DNA from: Firmicutes bacterium UBA5449
GTDB taxonomy: Bacteria > Bacillota > SHA-98 > UBA4971
NCBI GenBank assembly: GCA_002424305.1
Contig: DIQZ01000028.1
Coordinates: 9,853 to 23,951 of the forward strand
Length of the DNA: 14,099 bases
Direction of reading: 5' to 3'
This document shows, in pieces, positions 6,318 through 14,058 of the stretch. The translations under genes and the position numbers were made by a program. Each line of letters starts with the position of its first letter. Position 1 is the first letter of the stretch. The notes below the pieces were generated by a model. It was not told the origin of the DNA. It ran no database searches and saw only the letters and a program-made list of their open reading frames with translations.

Positions 6318-7355
6318 CTATCTAGCCTTTCTGCCGGCAGTTGCCACTTTCTCCAAGAGGTCAATTTCTTCAAGAGCTCTTCCCGCACCTGTAACAACAC
6401 TGAGCAAAGGATTGTCCACACATCTAACTCGAATACCGGTCTCCTTAGCGAAGTATTTATCGATGCCTCGAAGTAGAGCACCACCGCCTGTGACAACAAT
6501 TTCCCTGTCGATAATATCTCCTACAAGCTCCGGTGGCGTATCCTCGAGTGTGCTCCTGACACCGCCTGCAATCGCAGCCATGGGTTCAGCCAGGGCTTCC
6601 CTGGCCTCCTCCGACGAAAGGGTTATTCCCTTTGGCAGTCCGGTTACATAGTCCCTGCCCCTAACTTCCATGGTAAGCTCTTCTTCAAGGGGCCAGACTG
6701 AGCCAATGGTAATCTTAATATCCTCGGCAGTCCGCTCCCCTATCATAAGGTTGTAGTTCTTTCGGACATATCTTACAAGTGCCTCATCCATGTCATCTCC
6801 GCCAACTCTGGCAGAACGACCGGATACAATACCTCCCAACGAGATGACAGCGGAGTTGGTCATGCCTCCTCCTATGTCAACTACCATACTACCGGTAGGC
6901 TCCTGGACAGGAAGTCCTACACCGATAGCTGCAGCAACCGGCTCCTCAATTAAGAAAGCAGCTCGTGCCCCTGCTTCAATAGTCGCGTCGATTACTGCGC
7001 GACGCTCCACTTCAGTTACATACGCAGGGACTGAAACAATGACACGTGGCCGCACAATCATCCTCCCTCTGCAACCTCGCAGAATCAGGTGGCGAAGAAG
7101 ATGCTTTGTCATATCAAAGTTAGCAATTACCCCCTGCTTAAGAGGACGTACTGCACGAATGGCACCAGGTGTTCTACCAATCATTCTCTTTGCTTCATCA
7201 CCTACGGCGATTATCTCACCTGATATTTCATCAATTGCAACCACCGAAGGTTCAATCATTACCACACCTCGTCCTGCAACATATGCAAGGGAATTTGCAG
7301 TGCCAAGGTCTATAGCCATATCTCTGACAAATAATCCGTATCTTCTGCGCGCCAC
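6318..7355 (-). CDS. mreB: MreB/Mbl-family actin-like cell-shape protein
   Basis: Bacterial actin homologue that forms membrane-bound filaments and guides the cell-wall elongation machinery. At 345 residues it has normal family length. Actin-type nucleotide motifs are visible: phosphate-1 DLGTANS (16-22), phosphate-2 DIGGGMT (160-166) and the adenosine motif VTGGGALLRGI (288-298). In phosphate-2 the family usually has GGGTT or GGGTS; here Met replaces the first Thr. The N-terminus MARRRYGLFVRDMAIDLGTAN fits from the GTG at 7355-7353, with AAGGGG 9 nt upstream. mreC, mreD and rodA are not nearby, which is more like the stand-alone mbl or mreBH genes of Gram-positives than the mreBCD cluster. 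A short lysine-rich ORF ends 40 bp upstream and is probably in the same transcript. Assignment to mreB rather than mbl is not settled. Confidence 0.93.
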   Translation of the reverse strand: MARRRYGLFVRDMAIDLGTANSLAYVAGRGVVMIEPSVVAIDEISGEIIAVGDEAKRMIGRTPGAIRAVRPLKQGVIANFDMTKHLLRHLILRGCRGRMIVRPRVIVSVPAYVTEVERRAVIDATIEAGARAAFLIEEPVAAAIGVGLPVQEPTGSMVVDIGGGMTNSAVISLGGIVSGRSARVGGDDMDEALVRYVRKNYNLMIGERTAEDIKITIGSVWPLEEELTMEVRGRDYVTGLPKGITLSSEEAREALAEPMAAIAGGVRSTLEDTPPELVGDIIDREIVVTGGGALLRGIDKYFAKETGIRVRCVDNPLLSVVTGAGRALEEIDLLEKVATAGRKAR

Positions 7356-7395
7356 GCCCTTCTACCCCTTTTTCGTTTATTACCTAAGCAACAAC

Positions 7396-7506
7396 TCACT
7401 GTTTGATGAGCGATGATATTTTCGCTGTATCTTGGGTTTTCACTTGCCCGGATTTTTGCTTCTTAGGCTTCTTTTTTTCCTTCTTCGACGGGACTTTTCC
7501 GGCCAT
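7396..7506 (-). CDS. Very small lysine-rich protein, 36 residues
   Basis: A 36-codon frame starts at ATG 7506-7504 and ends with TGA at 7398-7396. AGGAGG lies 6 nt before the ATG, one of the best ribosome binding sites in the window. The product begins MAGKVPSKKEKKKPKKQKSG; 12 of its 36 residues are lysine and there is one acidic residue in the first half. The C-terminal half (KTQDTAKISSLIKQ) is less charged. There is no membrane segment. It lies between ogg and mreB, with 40 bp to the mreB start. Function is not recognised; a nucleic-acid or ribosome contact would fit the charge. A competing 49-codon frame (7589-7440, starting MSVVFGWILTGIFDW) overlaps it but has a poor ribosome binding site. 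Confidence 0.55.
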   Translation of the reverse strand: MAGKVPSKKEKKKPKKQKSGQVKTQDTAKISSLIKQ

Positions 7507-7696
7507 AAGACCCCTCCTGATCGAACCAAGATTTGCTTTTGGATCCAGTCGAAAATCCCAGTCAAAATCCAGCCAAAAACGACAGACATAATCACTAACT
7601 TAATTCTCTGTTCTTATCTCCTATTCCTTCTGCTCATACTGGCAATATGCATATTTCCCATCACTTACCATACAAACTCACCAAACTCCCGGGATT
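7507..7696. other. Intergenic region between ogg and the lysine-rich ORF
   Basis: This is 190 bp with no clear terminator after ogg and no convincing promoter. Read on the minus strand it includes a 49-codon frame starting at 7589 that overlaps the lysine-rich ORF. Plus-strand open frames crossing it read antisense to coding sequence and lack ribosome binding sites. Confidence 0.3.
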
Positions 7697-8617
7697 TCAC
7701 TCAAGCCCGCGAATCTCTGCACCTAACTTGTTCCGAGCGTAATAAAAGAGGTATTGTTGAGCATACCCTGCCAAATCGCCGAACTTCTCATGAGCAAACT
7801 CTGAAATAACACGGAGAGGCACCTTTTTACCGTCGAAATAGAAATAGCGCATAATTCGCGTAACCCATACATCTATCGGGAATGCCTCGTAGACTCCAAA
7901 AGAAAATAGGAGAATACAGTCAGACACCTTGTTGCCGATTCCCCGCAATTCCATGAGCTTACTCTTTGCCTGAGGATACTCAAGATCACTGACTCCATAA
8001 AGATCAAAACTGCCGGATGCGATTTTTTCCGCAGCTTCTTTTATGTAAGGCGCCTTAAAGCCGGTCCTGCACTCCAAAAGCTCTTCAATGCTTGCTCCTG
8101 CTAACCTCTGAGGGCCCGGGAAGCTGAAGAATGGTTCGCCTATGTCTCCCTGACAGGAATCAGGAATAGGGTCTCCGTGTTCCTTGGCTATCAGTTCTAC
8201 GGATCTGCGGATTAGAGGAATAGAGTTTCGCGCTGATATGATGAATGTCACCGTTGCTTCCCAAGGATCCTGCCTGAGAAGGCGTATTCCGGGGGCAAAA
8301 TCAATTGCGGTTGCCACAAACCGGTCGATTCCACGAAGCCTGTCTTCAATTCCTCCTAAGTCTACATCAAGGGCAAAGTAATCCCACACCATACGCACGG
8401 TGTCGTCATCTACCGGCCCTTCTAAGACCAGACGTTCCCCTTCCTGCTTAACCTTAAGAACTTTCCCCGCAACAACACCTGTATAGGTGTCAGTGTAAGT
8501 GTTATTGGCTTTCCATCTAAACGCCTGGCCGCATTGGAGAGTATCTTTTAGACTGAATGGAGATATCCCTGAAAAAGATACGTCATCACCATCAGAATCT
8601 ACAATAACTTCTGCCAA
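7697..8617 (-). CDS. ogg: 8-oxoguanine DNA glycosylase/AP lyase (OGG1 type)
   Basis: Base-excision repair enzyme that removes oxidised guanine and cleaves the resulting abasic site. The protein has 306 residues. The N-terminal OGG domain (about 12-115) includes FSLKDTLQCGQAFRW. The helix-hairpin-helix/GPD core (about 118-300) includes ISARNSIPLIRRSVELIAKEHG and the hairpin LMELRGIGNKVSDCI. The expected catalytic lysine is K230 (GNKVSDC) and the aspartate is D249 (FPIDVWV). Their spacing of 19 equals that of K249/D268 in human OGG1, so the enzyme should be active as a bifunctional glycosylase. It starts with TTG at 8617-8615, just 2 nt after the UPF0182 stop. Its AGAGGA site lies in the last codons of that gene, so translation is probably coupled. 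Confidence 0.93.
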   Translation of the reverse strand: MAEVIVDSDGDDVSFSGISPFSLKDTLQCGQAFRWKANNTYTDTYTGVVAGKVLKVKQEGERLVLEGPVDDDTVRMVWDYFALDVDLGGIEDRLRGIDRFVATAIDFAPGIRLLRQDPWEATVTFIISARNSIPLIRRSVELIAKEHGDPIPDSCQGDIGEPFFSFPGPQRLAGASIEELLECRTGFKAPYIKEAAEKIASGSFDLYGVSDLEYPQAKSKLMELRGIGNKVSDCILLFSFGVYEAFPIDVWVTRIMRYFYFDGKKVPLRVISEFAHEKFGDLAGYAQQYLFYYARNKLGAEIRGLE

Positions 8618-8619
8618 AC

Positions 8620-11385
8620 TTACTTCGTCCTCTCTTCAAGCTCCTCAAGTAGTCTCCCCAGCTTATCCAGGGACTCGCCAAACCCGGCAAAATCCCCTTC
8701 GCTGATGCGCTTATCGGCTTCCTTATACGCTATAATTGCATCTTCCACCAGCCTCCTAAGAGCCGGGTCATCTGCCTCGGCCAAGGTGTCCTGAAGCATG
8801 GATTCCACATCTTCTGAGGCTTCGTCTTTTGTGGCTTTCCCTTCCGCGTCTTGGGCTTCCTGAACACTGCCTGATGTGGTTGCGAACACTGCTCTTAGGG
8901 CATCTTCCAGCGTATCCCCCATGGCAACTGAATCTCCGAATGCAACAAACACTCGCTTAAGTTCAGGTAATTCGCTCCTTTCAGCCAAAAGATACAGTGG
9001 CTCCACATACAGAATTGAGCGCTCAATAGGGATAACCAGGAGATTGCCCCTTACAACCTTAGATCCCCGTTGACTCCAGAGAGTCAGAACTTGAGATATT
9101 TCAGGATGCTGATCTATTCTGGATTCGATCTGCATCGGTCCATACACTAGTCTGTCCTTGGGGAAAGTATACAAAACCAACTCCCCTGAGCGAGGTTCAT
9201 CACATCTGGCCATGAGCCAACCAATCATGTTATCCTTCCCAGATGGCACAAAAGGCAGTATCAGTAAGTACTCTGCTTGTTCCTCCCCCGGCGTCTTCAT
9301 GAACACGTAATAAGGTGATACCTCGACACGCTGCTGTCCGTAGACTTCCATTGGAAATTCCCAGTAGTCTCCTCTGTTATAGAAAGTGTCAGGGGCAGTC
9401 ATATGATAGACGCACAGCACTTTTGCTTGAATCTCAAAAAGATCAACAGGATAACGCACGTGCGCTTTAAGAGCGTCAGGCATAGTATCAAACGGCACAA
9501 ATAAGTCTTTGAATATCTTGGACAAAGTCTGTACTATAGGGTCTGACGGGTCAAACATGTAAAAAGTAACATCCCCGTTGTAGGCATCTATCGCGATCTT
9601 GACAGAGTTCCGGATATAGTTGAAACCTTCTTTGGCAGGCTGGGAATATGGATATAAAGCGCTGGTTGTATACGCATCCAACATCCAAACGAGCTTGCCG
9701 TCAACAAGGACAAGATATGGGTCTTCATCGTACTTGAGGAATGGGGCTATCCTCTTGACCCGATTCTTTATGTTTCGATCGAATAACACGCGACTGTCTG
9801 AACTGATATCCGCAGAAAACAAGAGCTTGGAGCTACCAAAGCGGAGGGCGAAAGCTATCCTTCGCCATAGTGAGGAAAGCTTAATCCCTCCGGTTCCTTC
9901 GTAGACAGTGTATGCGTTGGAATCTCCTTCAGGGTAATCAAACTCCTTTGCAGCAGTATTGACTATCACGTAGTTCTCGGTTTTCTCGCCGAAATAAATC
10001 TCGGGACGGGTTATGTCAAACTCCGGGTAAGACGATTGTGGCGGGATATCTGAAATGATAAACTTAGGAAGTCCTTCTTTTGAAACCTCATTTGTGGGGC
10101 TCATGGCAATTCCATAACCATGAGTGTACACTAAGTGCTCACTGACCCAACTGCCGGCTTCTATAGGAAGGAGCTCGACAGACAGTTCCCTAGCGGATAA
10201 TGCCATCTGCCGAGTCCTATCCCCCACTTGATACCTGTCCAAGTCCATATCAAAGAAATCATAATAAGCCCGAATTTCCTGAAGTTGTCCGTAGGTTTGA
10301 CCCAGGGACCGCCAATCCCAAAGTCTGATGTTTTCTATTGTATCGCTGTGCTCGTCAGTCAGCTCCTCAAATGTGAGATTTTCATTAACATCCAGCGATT
10401 TAACCGCTAATTTGTCCAGGCCGAAAGCTCTGCGGGTAGATTCGATATTATACTCAATATACGGCGTTTCCCTGGATAACTCGCTGGGCTCCACTGCAAA
10501 CTTCTGAACAAGATTAGGGAATACTCCGCCCAGGACGATTGAGCAGACCCCAAAAATCACTGCAGTAGAAATTAGCAGCTTCTCACTACGAACGAATACA
10601 CTCACAAGTATGAGGACCCCAAGGATAATGGCTAAGACAGTGAGAATGCGAAGCCCCGGAATGAGCGCAAACACATCTGCGTAGCCGGCCCCGGACACTA
10701 CACCTCTGGTGGAATATACCAGGCTAAGCGCTTGTAGCCTGTAGCCCCATGCCTTAAGGAATAAGAGGCCTGCAACCAAAAAGGCGATATGGAACTTAGC
10801 AGAAACCTCACCTTCCCCCGTCCACAAGACCTTAACAGGGATAGAACCCGTAAGCAGGTATAGAACAAGAGCGCCTATCAAAGCAACTATAACGAGAGAA
10901 ATCAATACCTGATAGACCATGGCATGAAACGGAAGCTCAAACAGATAGAAACCCACATCCATGTTGAAGAGAGGATCTTGTACACCTGCAGTCGTTCGAT
11001 TGAGGAAACCTTGGACTGTCATCCACTGAGATGACATGGCAAACCCTGCAATTATCGCAGCAAGCAGAGCAGCAAATAAGAAGGTGCGTCTGATAGCCCT
11101 CGCAATGTCCTGTGGTGAAGCGTCAGGGAAGCGTCTCGCAACCCGTGAAGACTTTCCTATGCTTCTTGCTGCAAAGCTAAGATTATTGTACAGAAATACA
11201 AAAGATACCAGGCCCACAATTAGACCTACCAGCAGTTTTGATGAAATAGGAATCCAAAATGTACTTAAGTAACCTAGGTCGTCAAACCACAGAATATCAG
11301 TAAAGACACTTGCGATCTGACGCGAGAAGATAAGTACAATAGCTACTAATACCAGCACAGCAATGGACAAAAATCGTCGAACCAC
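8620..11385 (-). CDS. UPF0182 family membrane protein (COG1615)
   Basis: A 921-residue member of the UPF0182 family, whose biochemical function is unknown. The first 300 residues hold about seven membrane segments, at roughly 5-22, 45-65, 95-115, 155-180, 195-213, 245-268 and 272-292. A large soluble domain follows (about 300-820), probably outside the membrane. It has conserved-looking blocks such as YIEYNIESTRRAFGLD, RLWDWRSLGQTYGQLQEIRAYYDF and the YGIAMSPTNEV area. The last 100 residues are acidic and helical (KATKDEASEDVESMLQDTL, then LGRLLEELEERTK). The GTG start (11385-11383) has a run of seven G six nt upstream, a poor but correctly placed binding site that may be covered by a leader hairpin. 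The gene is co-transcribed with ogg, 2 nt downstream. It reads intact. Confidence 0.92.
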   Translation of the reverse strand: MVRRFLSIAVLVLVAIVLIFSRQIASVFTDILWFDDLGYLSTFWIPISSKLLVGLIVGLVSFVFLYNNLSFAARSIGKSSRVARRFPDASPQDIARAIRRTFLFAALLAAIIAGFAMSSQWMTVQGFLNRTTAGVQDPLFNMDVGFYLFELPFHAMVYQVLISLVIVALIGALVLYLLTGSIPVKVLWTGEGEVSAKFHIAFLVAGLLFLKAWGYRLQALSLVYSTRGVVSGAGYADVFALIPGLRILTVLAIILGVLILVSVFVRSEKLLISTAVIFGVCSIVLGGVFPNLVQKFAVEPSELSRETPYIEYNIESTRRAFGLDKLAVKSLDVNENLTFEELTDEHSDTIENIRLWDWRSLGQTYGQLQEIRAYYDFFDMDLDRYQVGDRTRQMALSARELSVELLPIEAGSWVSEHLVYTHGYGIAMSPTNEVSKEGLPKFIISDIPPQSSYPEFDITRPEIYFGEKTENYVIVNTAAKEFDYPEGDSNAYTVYEGTGGIKLSSLWRRIAFALRFGSSKLLFSADISSDSRVLFDRNIKNRVKRIAPFLKYDEDPYLVLVDGKLVWMLDAYTTSALYPYSQPAKEGFNYIRNSVKIAIDAYNGDVTFYMFDPSDPIVQTLSKIFKDLFVPFDTMPDALKAHVRYPVDLFEIQAKVLCVYHMTAPDTFYNRGDYWEFPMEVYGQQRVEVSPYYVFMKTPGEEQAEYLLILPFVPSGKDNMIGWLMARCDEPRSGELVLYTFPKDRLVYGPMQIESRIDQHPEISQVLTLWSQRGSKVVRGNLLVIPIERSILYVEPLYLLAERSELPELKRVFVAFGDSVAMGDTLEDALRAVFATTSGSVQEAQDAEGKATKDEASEDVESMLQDTLAEADDPALRRLVEDAIIAYKEADKRISEGDFAGFGESLDKLGRLLEELEERTK

Positions 11386-11392
11386 TCCGGTC

Positions 11393-11444
11393 CCCCCCGT
11401 TCAGGCACGAAAGAATCTCATTTTGATTCTTCTTTAACGGGAGG
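11393..11444 (-). promoter_or_regulatory. Leader hairpin covering the UPF0182 ribosome binding site
   Basis: In the mRNA (minus strand), CCUCCCGUU (11444-11436) can pair with AACGGGGGG (11401-11393), nine pairs with one G-U. The right arm is the G-run that serves as Shine-Dalgarno for the GTG at 11385. The 34-nt interior holds a second 7-bp hairpin, AAGAAUC with GAUUCUU (11431-11425 and 11417-11411). Folding would hide the start site. It may instead be a leftover terminator of the upstream ABC operon, although no U-run follows the stem. Confidence 0.45.
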
Positions 11445-11700
11445 TCAATTCCTGCTGCTTAATACTCCACGCCCAATATCAATTGGTCTATTAGCAGAAG
11501 GCAGAAGTTGGTAGGCGATATTCAAGAAACCAATTGCATGATGGATAAGGGTCAATTTAGAATCAGGTGACTTTATCCATCTCGCCTCCTTTGCACATAT
11601 GTGGCTTAAGCTAAGACATGCTTTCATCAGCCTCAATTCCAGCAAGTCAGAACTCAAATGGATCCCCCCAAGTGAAGGCTGGTTAGCGCCTCTCAATTTG
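11445..11700. other. Intergenic region between ABC permease and UPF0182 leader
   Basis: No gene is confidently seen. On the minus strand a very good ribosome binding site AAAGGAGG (11592-11585) precedes ATG at 11580 by 4 nt, but that frame stops after five codons (MDKVT, stop at 11565-11563). A different minus frame stays open from 11786 to 11445 (113 codons), overlaps the permease 3' end and lacks a good start. A short CCAAT-N4-ATTGG dyad lies near 11473. This could be a decayed small gene or a leader peptide. Confidence 0.3.
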
Positions 11701-12483
11701 CTAGTATTTTCCCAGCAGCCCCCTCTCTCTGGCGAATCTTTCAGCTCGCGCGAAACACTTGATACCGATAACGAGCCATAAAGCACTCAAAATGCACAGC
11801 CTCATAAGATCTGATACCCATGAAGAAACAGGGAAGCTCTTTAGTGCCCGCTCCATTAGCCTAATTCCCTGAGTGAAAGGCACAACTGAACCTGCACTTT
11901 CAATTATTGCAGGCAGTTCGTTTGAAGACGACATCGCCAAAGGCAATAATGTAAGGCTTACAAGATTTGGAATGAAACCTGTCCGTTTCGCCACAAGCGT
12001 AAGAGAACCCAGTATGAAACCTATACCCAGCATGCCAATATTCATCAAAAGGATGATTACACATACAATAGCCAGGATTTGAACCACTTGTCCGGACGGC
12101 GAAAAGAACCCCACCACCATAAGAACGACAGGCAACATCCGAATTGTGTCAGCAGCGCACCGAAACATTATGAGCGCAGGTAACCCTACAGGCGTAAGGC
12201 ACAATTGCTCAAGGGTCCCAAGATCCGATTCTTCTCCCACCACTCTATGGACAATCTGGAGACCGATAAGTGCAACAAAAACCATGACAAGCGCTACAGT
12301 CTTTTCCGGATGTTCCAGGGCGGCTCCTGAGATACCCCTTAGGAATGATCCCTCCCGGAGAGCAGGTACAGCGACTGCAATGAAGATTACAGTAATAATC
12401 TCACAGGCAGCTTGAATCGGATACGCTAAGTGGTTCTTCAACCCTCTTCTCAATTCAGCCCAAAGGATAGCCGTCCCCATCAT
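11701..12483 (-). CDS. ABC-2 type transporter permease subunit
   Basis: A 260-residue membrane protein with about six hydrophobic helices (roughly 20-40, 62-80, 105-127, 135-160, 172-190 and 225-242). It resembles the CcmB/ABC-2 type permeases that pair with a separate ATPase to export a substrate. The loop HRVVGEESDLGTLEQLCLTPVG (79-100) is of the kind that contacts the ATPase in these permeases. The tail is basic (RAERFARERG). The ATG at 12483 lies inside the end of the ATPase gene (29-bp overlap), with AAAGGGCGG about 11 nt upstream, so translation is probably coupled. Two ATGs occur in a row (12483 and 12480). The substrate is unknown; the small size suggests that it works as a homodimer. 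Confidence 0.85.
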   Translation of the reverse strand: MMGTAILWAELRRGLKNHLAYPIQAACEIITVIFIAVAVPALREGSFLRGISGAALEHPEKTVALVMVFVALIGLQIVHRVVGEESDLGTLEQLCLTPVGLPALIMFRCAADTIRMLPVVLMVVGFFSPSGQVVQILAIVCVIILLMNIGMLGIGFILGSLTLVAKRTGFIPNLVSLTLLPLAMSSSNELPAIIESAGSVVPFTQGIRLMERALKSFPVSSWVSDLMRLCILSALWLVIGIKCFARAERFARERGLLGKY

Positions 12484-13327
12484 GTGATATTTCCGCCCTT
12501 TCTTTGCGTGCTTTACTTGTCAACTCCAGGAACACGCCCTCAAGCCAAGATGAAGATGCTATCTTCTTATCTCTGACCCTGCCTGTCTTCCTAATTAAGT
12601 CTTGCGTAGTGTTTAAAGTGACTACCTTACCTTGCCTGAGAACGCAGACATGGCTGGCGAGAGCCTGAGCTTCATCCATTTGATGGGTAGCAATAACAAT
12701 TGCTCGTCTCCTCTGTAATGCAACTTCACGAAGGAAGTTCCGTATCTCATACCGAGATGCAACATCAAGCCCGAATGTAGGTTCATCCAATATCAGTAGC
12801 TGTGGATCAGGCAGAAGGGCTATGGCAAGGAGTAGTCTCTGGCGCATACCGCGAGACAACTCTCCTGCACGTCTGTTTAGAACATCCTCGAAATCCAGCA
12901 GCTCCGCCAAGCCGGCTATGCGCTGCCTTAGCTTCTTGCCGTAGACCCCCCTTAAGACGCCGAAGTACTCCAGATTATCTCGCACAGTGAGCCTCCAGTA
13001 GACTGAACGGGCATCCCCCAGCATTACTCCTACATGTTGCAGGGCTTTTTCTCGCTCCCGAATCATGTCGAACCCGCCCACCTTGATCCTGCCTTGTGTG
13101 GGAATCACGAGGCCTGACAAGAGTTTGAGGACTGTAGTCTTTCCAGCACCATTAGGTCCTAGGATCGCCAAGGTCTCACCTTGTCGGACAGCAAAAGAAA
13201 GTCCTTCTATTCCTCTTGCCACCGGACTGCCCCGGAAATCCTTATACACCTTTGTTACATCCAGAAACTCTACGTAAGGCGTAGCAGATCCCCCCAAAGG
13301 CGTTATTTGAGACCCCACATCTCCCAC
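12455..13327 (-). CDS. ABC transporter ATP-binding subunit
   Basis: Cytoplasmic ATPase that powers the permease encoded immediately downstream. It has 290 residues. Walker A GPNGAGKTT is at 57-65, the signature LSRGMRQ at 157-163 (usual form LSGGQ), Walker B LLILDEP at 177-183, and the switch histidine at 215 (ATHQMDEA). In the Q-loop region (GVMLGDARSVYWRLT, about 100-114) no glutamine is seen at the expected place, as in a number of ABC-2/CcmA-type ATPases. The C-terminal 55 residues after the core are basic and may be family specific. The start is uncertain: GTG at 13327 overlaps the upstream gene by 25 bp and has only a weak GGGAA-like site; GTG 13318 is an alternative, three codons shorter at each step. 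The core begins near residue 18 whichever is used. Confidence 0.93.
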   Translation of the reverse strand: MGDVGSQITPLGGSATPYVEFLDVTKVYKDFRGSPVARGIEGLSFAVRQGETLAILGPNGAGKTTVLKLLSGLVIPTQGRIKVGGFDMIREREKALQHVGVMLGDARSVYWRLTVRDNLEYFGVLRGVYGKKLRQRIAGLAELLDFEDVLNRRAGELSRGMRQRLLLAIALLPDPQLLILDEPTFGLDVASRYEIRNFLREVALQRRRAIVIATHQMDEAQALASHVCVLRQGKVVTLNTTQDLIRKTGRVRDKKIASSSWLEGVFLELTSKARKERAEISHDGDGYPLG

Positions 13328-14052
13328 TTCCCGGAGAGCCTATCCCACACAAACCCCGAATAGTTCAGGCTAAAATGCACTATCCACCCAGGCCAAAGTG
13401 AACATGAGGCCCGATTCAATAAAGAGAAGATGACACCAAGAATGGTCGGCATGATAAGCGCATATAGCGGTATGGCAATGCCCTTTCCTTCCAGACAGTG
13501 AAATGCCGGAACGAAATGAATAAGCCCAAACAAGACGGAAGAACTCATAATGCTAAGAAAACCAACTAAATGCGGCGGCATTCCAAAGAGACTATAGAGC
13601 CAATTGCATAACCGAACCAATAGCCCTCGGAATATGAACTCCTCCATGAAAGTCTGGGAGCATACCATAGGTAGTGCTAATATCAACCCGCAAAACTTTG
13701 AGTAGTCTCTCAAGGACAGGTAAACTCCGCCGGGACTCATAATCCCCTCTTCCAAGGCTTCCCTAAGCCCCATATCGGTGCGAATAAACAGAGTAATTGC
13801 CAGTCTGCCTATGATAAATGCAGTAATCCACAAGAGAGACAATACTCTCCAAGAACATTCATACAGTGATGACTTACTAAGACCGTACACATTCAGAGGA
13901 TCGCCCCCGTGTATGATCCCCGCTACTGCCAGTGCAAGAGAAACCACAAAAGGCGTAGCGTCAGTAGAATTATCAGCATCCCTGCTTCCATAGGATACAA
14001 GAACCCTGACCAGCAGTGAAGTTCCAAGTACAACATAGGTCAGAGTAGTCAC
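13303..14052 (-). CDS. CPBP family intramembrane metalloprotease (Abi-like)
   Basis: A 249-residue membrane protein with the three CPBP/Rce1-like motifs: EEFIFR (137-142, Glu137, Glu138 and Arg142), FGLIH with His179, and HFSLN with His226 and Asn230. These residues bind the catalytic metal in this family. Relatives process or mature peptides, give self-immunity to bacteriocin producers, or cleave CAAX proteins in eukaryotes. Membrane helices cover most of the chain. The GTG start (14052-14050) has GAGAAGG about 11 nt upstream. The gene overlaps the ABC ATPase by 25 bp and is the first complete gene of a three-gene overlapping operon, consistent with export or immunity linked to a peptide. 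No precursor peptide gene was found in the window, so the substrate is unknown. Confidence 0.85.
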   Translation of the reverse strand: MTTLTYVVLGTSLLVRVLVSYGSRDADNSTDATPFVVSLALAVAGIIHGGDPLNVYGLSKSSLYECSWRVLSLLWITAFIIGRLAITLFIRTDMGLREALEEGIMSPGGVYLSLRDYSKFCGLILALPMVCSQTFMEEFIFRGLLVRLCNWLYSLFGMPPHLVGFLSIMSSSVLFGLIHFVPAFHCLEGKGIAIPLYALIMPTILGVIFSLLNRASCSLWPGWIVHFSLNYSGFVWDRLSGKWEMWGLK

Positions 14053-14058
14053 GACGAC

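Noticed and set aside
6790..7416. 208-codon plus-strand frame
   Set aside because: Antisense to mreB, whose actin motifs are intact.
11445..11786. 113-codon minus-strand frame overlapping the end of the ABC permease
   Set aside because: It begins inside the permease in another phase without a ribosome binding site. Its non-overlapping part may be a decayed small gene, but nothing in it is recognised.
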